From positions 5,208,001-5,272,000 of the forward strand of contig NZ_CP108454.1 in the NCBI RefSeq assembly GCF_036240795.1: a stretch of DNA of 64,000 nucleotides, given 5' to 3'. This document shows, piece after piece, positions 62,340-64,000 of the stretch. Under the pieces are notes generated by a model that saw only the letters and a program-made list of their open reading frames with translations, searched no databases and was not told where the DNA came from. The translations under genes and the position numbers were made by a program. This DNA is from Streptomyces sp. NBC_01268 (lineage in GTDB: Bacteria; Actinomycetota; Actinomycetes; Streptomycetales; Streptomycetaceae). Each line of letters begins with the position of its first letter. The first letter of the stretch is position 1.

Positions 62340-62472
62340 GCTGTCTCCTGGGTGGGGAGTGTGGGGGAGTGCGACAGACGGACGTGCGGTGCTGACATCG
62401 TGCGGCTGTGACATGGACCGGTCAAGCAGTGAGGTTCGGCCACATTCTTCCGGCCCCGGACCCGGGAAACGG

Positions 62473-62504
62473 CGCAGCGCCGCCGGGGGAGCGGCGGCGC
62501 TGCG
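62473..62504 (-). terminator. terminator hairpin after chitinase gene
   Basis: 12-bp perfect stem (62473-62484 with 62493-62504, loop GGGGGAGC) about 60 nt past the chitinase stop on the leftward strand. Confidence 0.65.
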
Positions 62505-62562
62505 GTGGATTCCCCCGAAGGGGGGAGGGCGGACGGGGGTGCGGGGCGAGCCGCGGGGGCGG

Positions 62563-64000
62563 TTACGGGAGGCCGTGGACGTGCGGGCCGACCGCGTTCG
62601 ACCAGGCGTTGCCCGCCGTGGCGTCCCAGTTGGTGGACCAGGTCATCGCGCCGCGGATGTTCGGGTAGGTCTGCGACGGCTTGAAGCTGCCGCAGCCGGT
62701 GCCCTTGGCGAGGCAGTCCAGCGCGTTCTTCACGATCTGCGGGTCGACGTAGCCGCTGCCGGCGCCCCGGGTCGACGCGGGGACGCCGAAGCCGATCTGG
62801 GAGGCGTCGAGGCCGCCCTGGAGCTGGATGCAGGCGAGCGCGGTGAGGAAGTCCACCGAGCCCTGGCTGTAGACCTTTCCGTCACAGCCGAGCATCGAAC
62901 CGCTGTTGTAGTACTGCATGTTGACCACCGTCAGGATGTCCTTCACGGCGAGCGCGGTCTTGAAGTACTCGGTCCCGGTCGACTGCATGTCGATGGTCTG
63001 CGGGGCCATCGTGAGCACGAGCGACGAACCGGCCTTGGCGGAGAGCTGGCGCAGCGCCTTGGTCAGGTACGTGGCGTTGATGCCGTGCTCCAGGTCGATG
63101 TCGACGCCGTTGAAGCCGTACTCCTGCATCAGGGCGTACGCGCTGTCGGCGAAGGCGGTCGCGGAGGCGTCACTGTTGATGGTGACGTTCCCCTTCTCGC
63201 CGCCGACCGAGAGGATGACGGACTTGCCGGCCGTCTTCTTCGCGGCGATGTCGGCCTTGAAGTCGGCGGTGGAGGCGTAGCCGACCGCCGGGTCGAGGTT
63301 GAAGGTGAGCTGGCCGGCGGTGGTGGTCGCGTCGGCGAAGGAGACCGCGATGATGTCGTACTGCGACTGGACGTCCCGCAGCTTCTGCTTGGCGGCGCCG
63401 TTGTCGAAGTTCTGCCAGTAGCCGGTCAGCGCGTGCTTGGGCACGGCCGGGCCGGGGCCCGGGTCGGTGACCTGGGCGGTCTTCGCGGAGACGGCGGCCG
63501 ACTTGGCGGACTCGCCGGCGGCGTTGGTCGCGGAGACCTGGAACTGGTACGTCGTGTTGGCGGTCAGGCCGGTGACGGTGGCCGAGGCGCTGTTGACCGT
63601 GGTCGCGAGGGCGCCGTCCTTGTAGACCTTGTAGCCGGTCGCGTTGGAGACCGCGCCCCAGCTGAGCGGGACGGACGAGGAGGTGGGCGTGCCCGCGGCG
63701 AGGCCGGCCGGGGCGGCCGGGACCGTCGGCGTCGGGTCGGTGCCGCCGCCCCCGTCGGGCCCGAAGACGCTCACGTCGTCGACGGAGTACGCGGCCGTGC
63801 CGTACCAGCCGTGCGTGTAGACCTGCACCGAGGTGGTGTTCGCCCCCGTGGTGAAGGTGGTCGTCAGCTGCTTCCAGCCGGCGCTGTCCGGCGTCCAGGT
63901 GGAGACGTCGGTGGTGCCGGTGCCGGCCGCGCCGAGATACGCGTAACCGCCCTGCACCCACGCGCTCAGGGTGTACGTGGAGCTGGGCTTGACCGTCACG
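62563..64000 (-). CDS. secreted GH18 chitinase with carbohydrate-binding and FnIII domains (5' end outside window)
   Basis: At least 478 aa; the frame runs off the right edge so the signal peptide and start are missing. Order: end of a beta-sandwich carbohydrate-binding module ([22 protein letters not shown]), a fibronectin type III domain ([38 protein letters not shown]), then GH18 catalytic domain with the acid motif [11 protein letters not shown] (DxDxE complete) and a late MTWSTNWD. Hydrolyses chitin. The layout is common among Streptomyces chitinases. A Gly-rich linker ([13 protein letters not shown]) joins the modules. Confidence 0.93.
   Translation of the reverse strand, partial: VTVKPSSTYTLSAWVQGGYAYLGAAGTGTTDVSTWTPDSAGWKQLTTTFTTGANTTSVQVYTHGWYGTAAYSVDDVSVFGPDGGGGTDPTPTVPAAPAGLAAGTPTSSSVPLSWGAVSNATGYKVYKDGALATTVNSASATVTGLTANTTYQFQVSATNAAGESAKSAAVSAKTAQVTDPGPGPAVPKHALTGYWQNFDNGAAKQKLRDVQSQYDIIAVSFADATTTAGQLTFNLDPAVGYASTADFKADIAAKKTAGKSVILSVGGEKGNVTINSDASATAFADSAYALMQEYGFNGVDIDLEHGINATYLTKALRQLSAKAGSSLVLTMAPQTIDMQSTGTEYFKTALAVKDILTVVNMQYYNSGSMLGCDGKVYSQGSVDFLTALACIQLQGGLDASQIGFGVPASTRGAGSGYVDPQIVKNALDCLAKGTGCGSFKPSQTYPNIRGAMTWSTNWDATAGNAWSNAVGPHVHGLP

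Overview
The window is about 72-73% G+C, dense with genes, and carries Streptomyces-type markers: a rodlin, three short chaplins, the MelC1/MelC2 tyrosinase pair, mycothiol conjugate amidase, GTP-dependent PEP carboxykinase and DUF4307. It is almost certainly a Streptomyces chromosome segment. No rRNA, tRNA, insertion sequence or CRISPR array was seen. One gene is cut by each window edge (an ABC ATPase on the left, a chitinase on the right).

Layout. 1-8.8 kb, housekeeping: DrrAB-like ABC exporter, two tandem PQQ-propeller Ser/Thr kinases, greA, DUF4307 gene, mca and a small membrane protein. 8.9-12.1 kb: a large STAND/TPR NTPase. 12.3-38.5 kb, a surface and development block: rodlin, YyaL/DUF255 protein, LCP protein, chaplin 1, FAD oxidoreductase, ATP-grasp ligase, GH26-like protein with a Pro/Lys/Asp repeat arm, then a nine-gene leftward exopolysaccharide operon (secreted DUF3344-like protein, two GT4 transferases, polyprenyl-phosphate sugar transferase, O-antigen ligase/polymerase, MurJ-like flippase, polysaccharide deacetylase, Wzz-like protein, FemAB/GNAT-like acyltransferase), then chaplin 2, four more secreted or anchored proteins, chaplin 3 and melC1-melC2. 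38.7-44.3 kb: DUF5949-like gene, VKOR protein, a second GH26-like protein, TetR and hemolysin III genes, pck. 44.4-48.9 kb: a four-gene translationally coupled operon of solute-binding-like, TelA-like and lipoprotein-VWA proteins. 49-53.3 kb: small unknown genes, an AlaA-like aminotransferase and an MptB-like mannosyltransferase. 53.3-60.3 kb: a divergent D-amino-acid catabolic cluster (D-aminoacylase, D-serine dehydratase-like enzyme, PfkB kinase, IclR regulator, RidA, GntP/DsdX-like permease) around a strong palindrome. 60.3-64 kb: small PH-like protein, M14 carboxypeptidase, GH18 chitinase.

How the genes fit together. Rodlins and chaplins form the hydrophobic sheath of aerial hyphae. Here they flank a whole polysaccharide assembly system (priming transferase, flippase, polymerase, chain-length protein, tailoring enzymes) and further secreted proteins of unknown role, so the block looks like a cell-surface-coat island. 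Candidate sigma-BldN promoters (CGTAAC-16-CGTTGA type, consensus from memory) occur with identical 16-nt spacing ahead of the rodlin, the chaplins and melC1, suggesting a shared developmental control. From memory, in S. coelicolor the mca-pck genes and the rodlin/chaplin/melC genes lie in two distant loci; here they are adjacent.

The least described items are the TelA/VWA/binding-protein operon, the MurJ-like protein with a ~365-residue repetitive N-terminal arm, the LPDTG protein with three C-E-Y-G-E-E-x-x-D-C modules, and the D-amino-acid module with its IclR-type operator. All calls come from reading the sequence; no database search was run.
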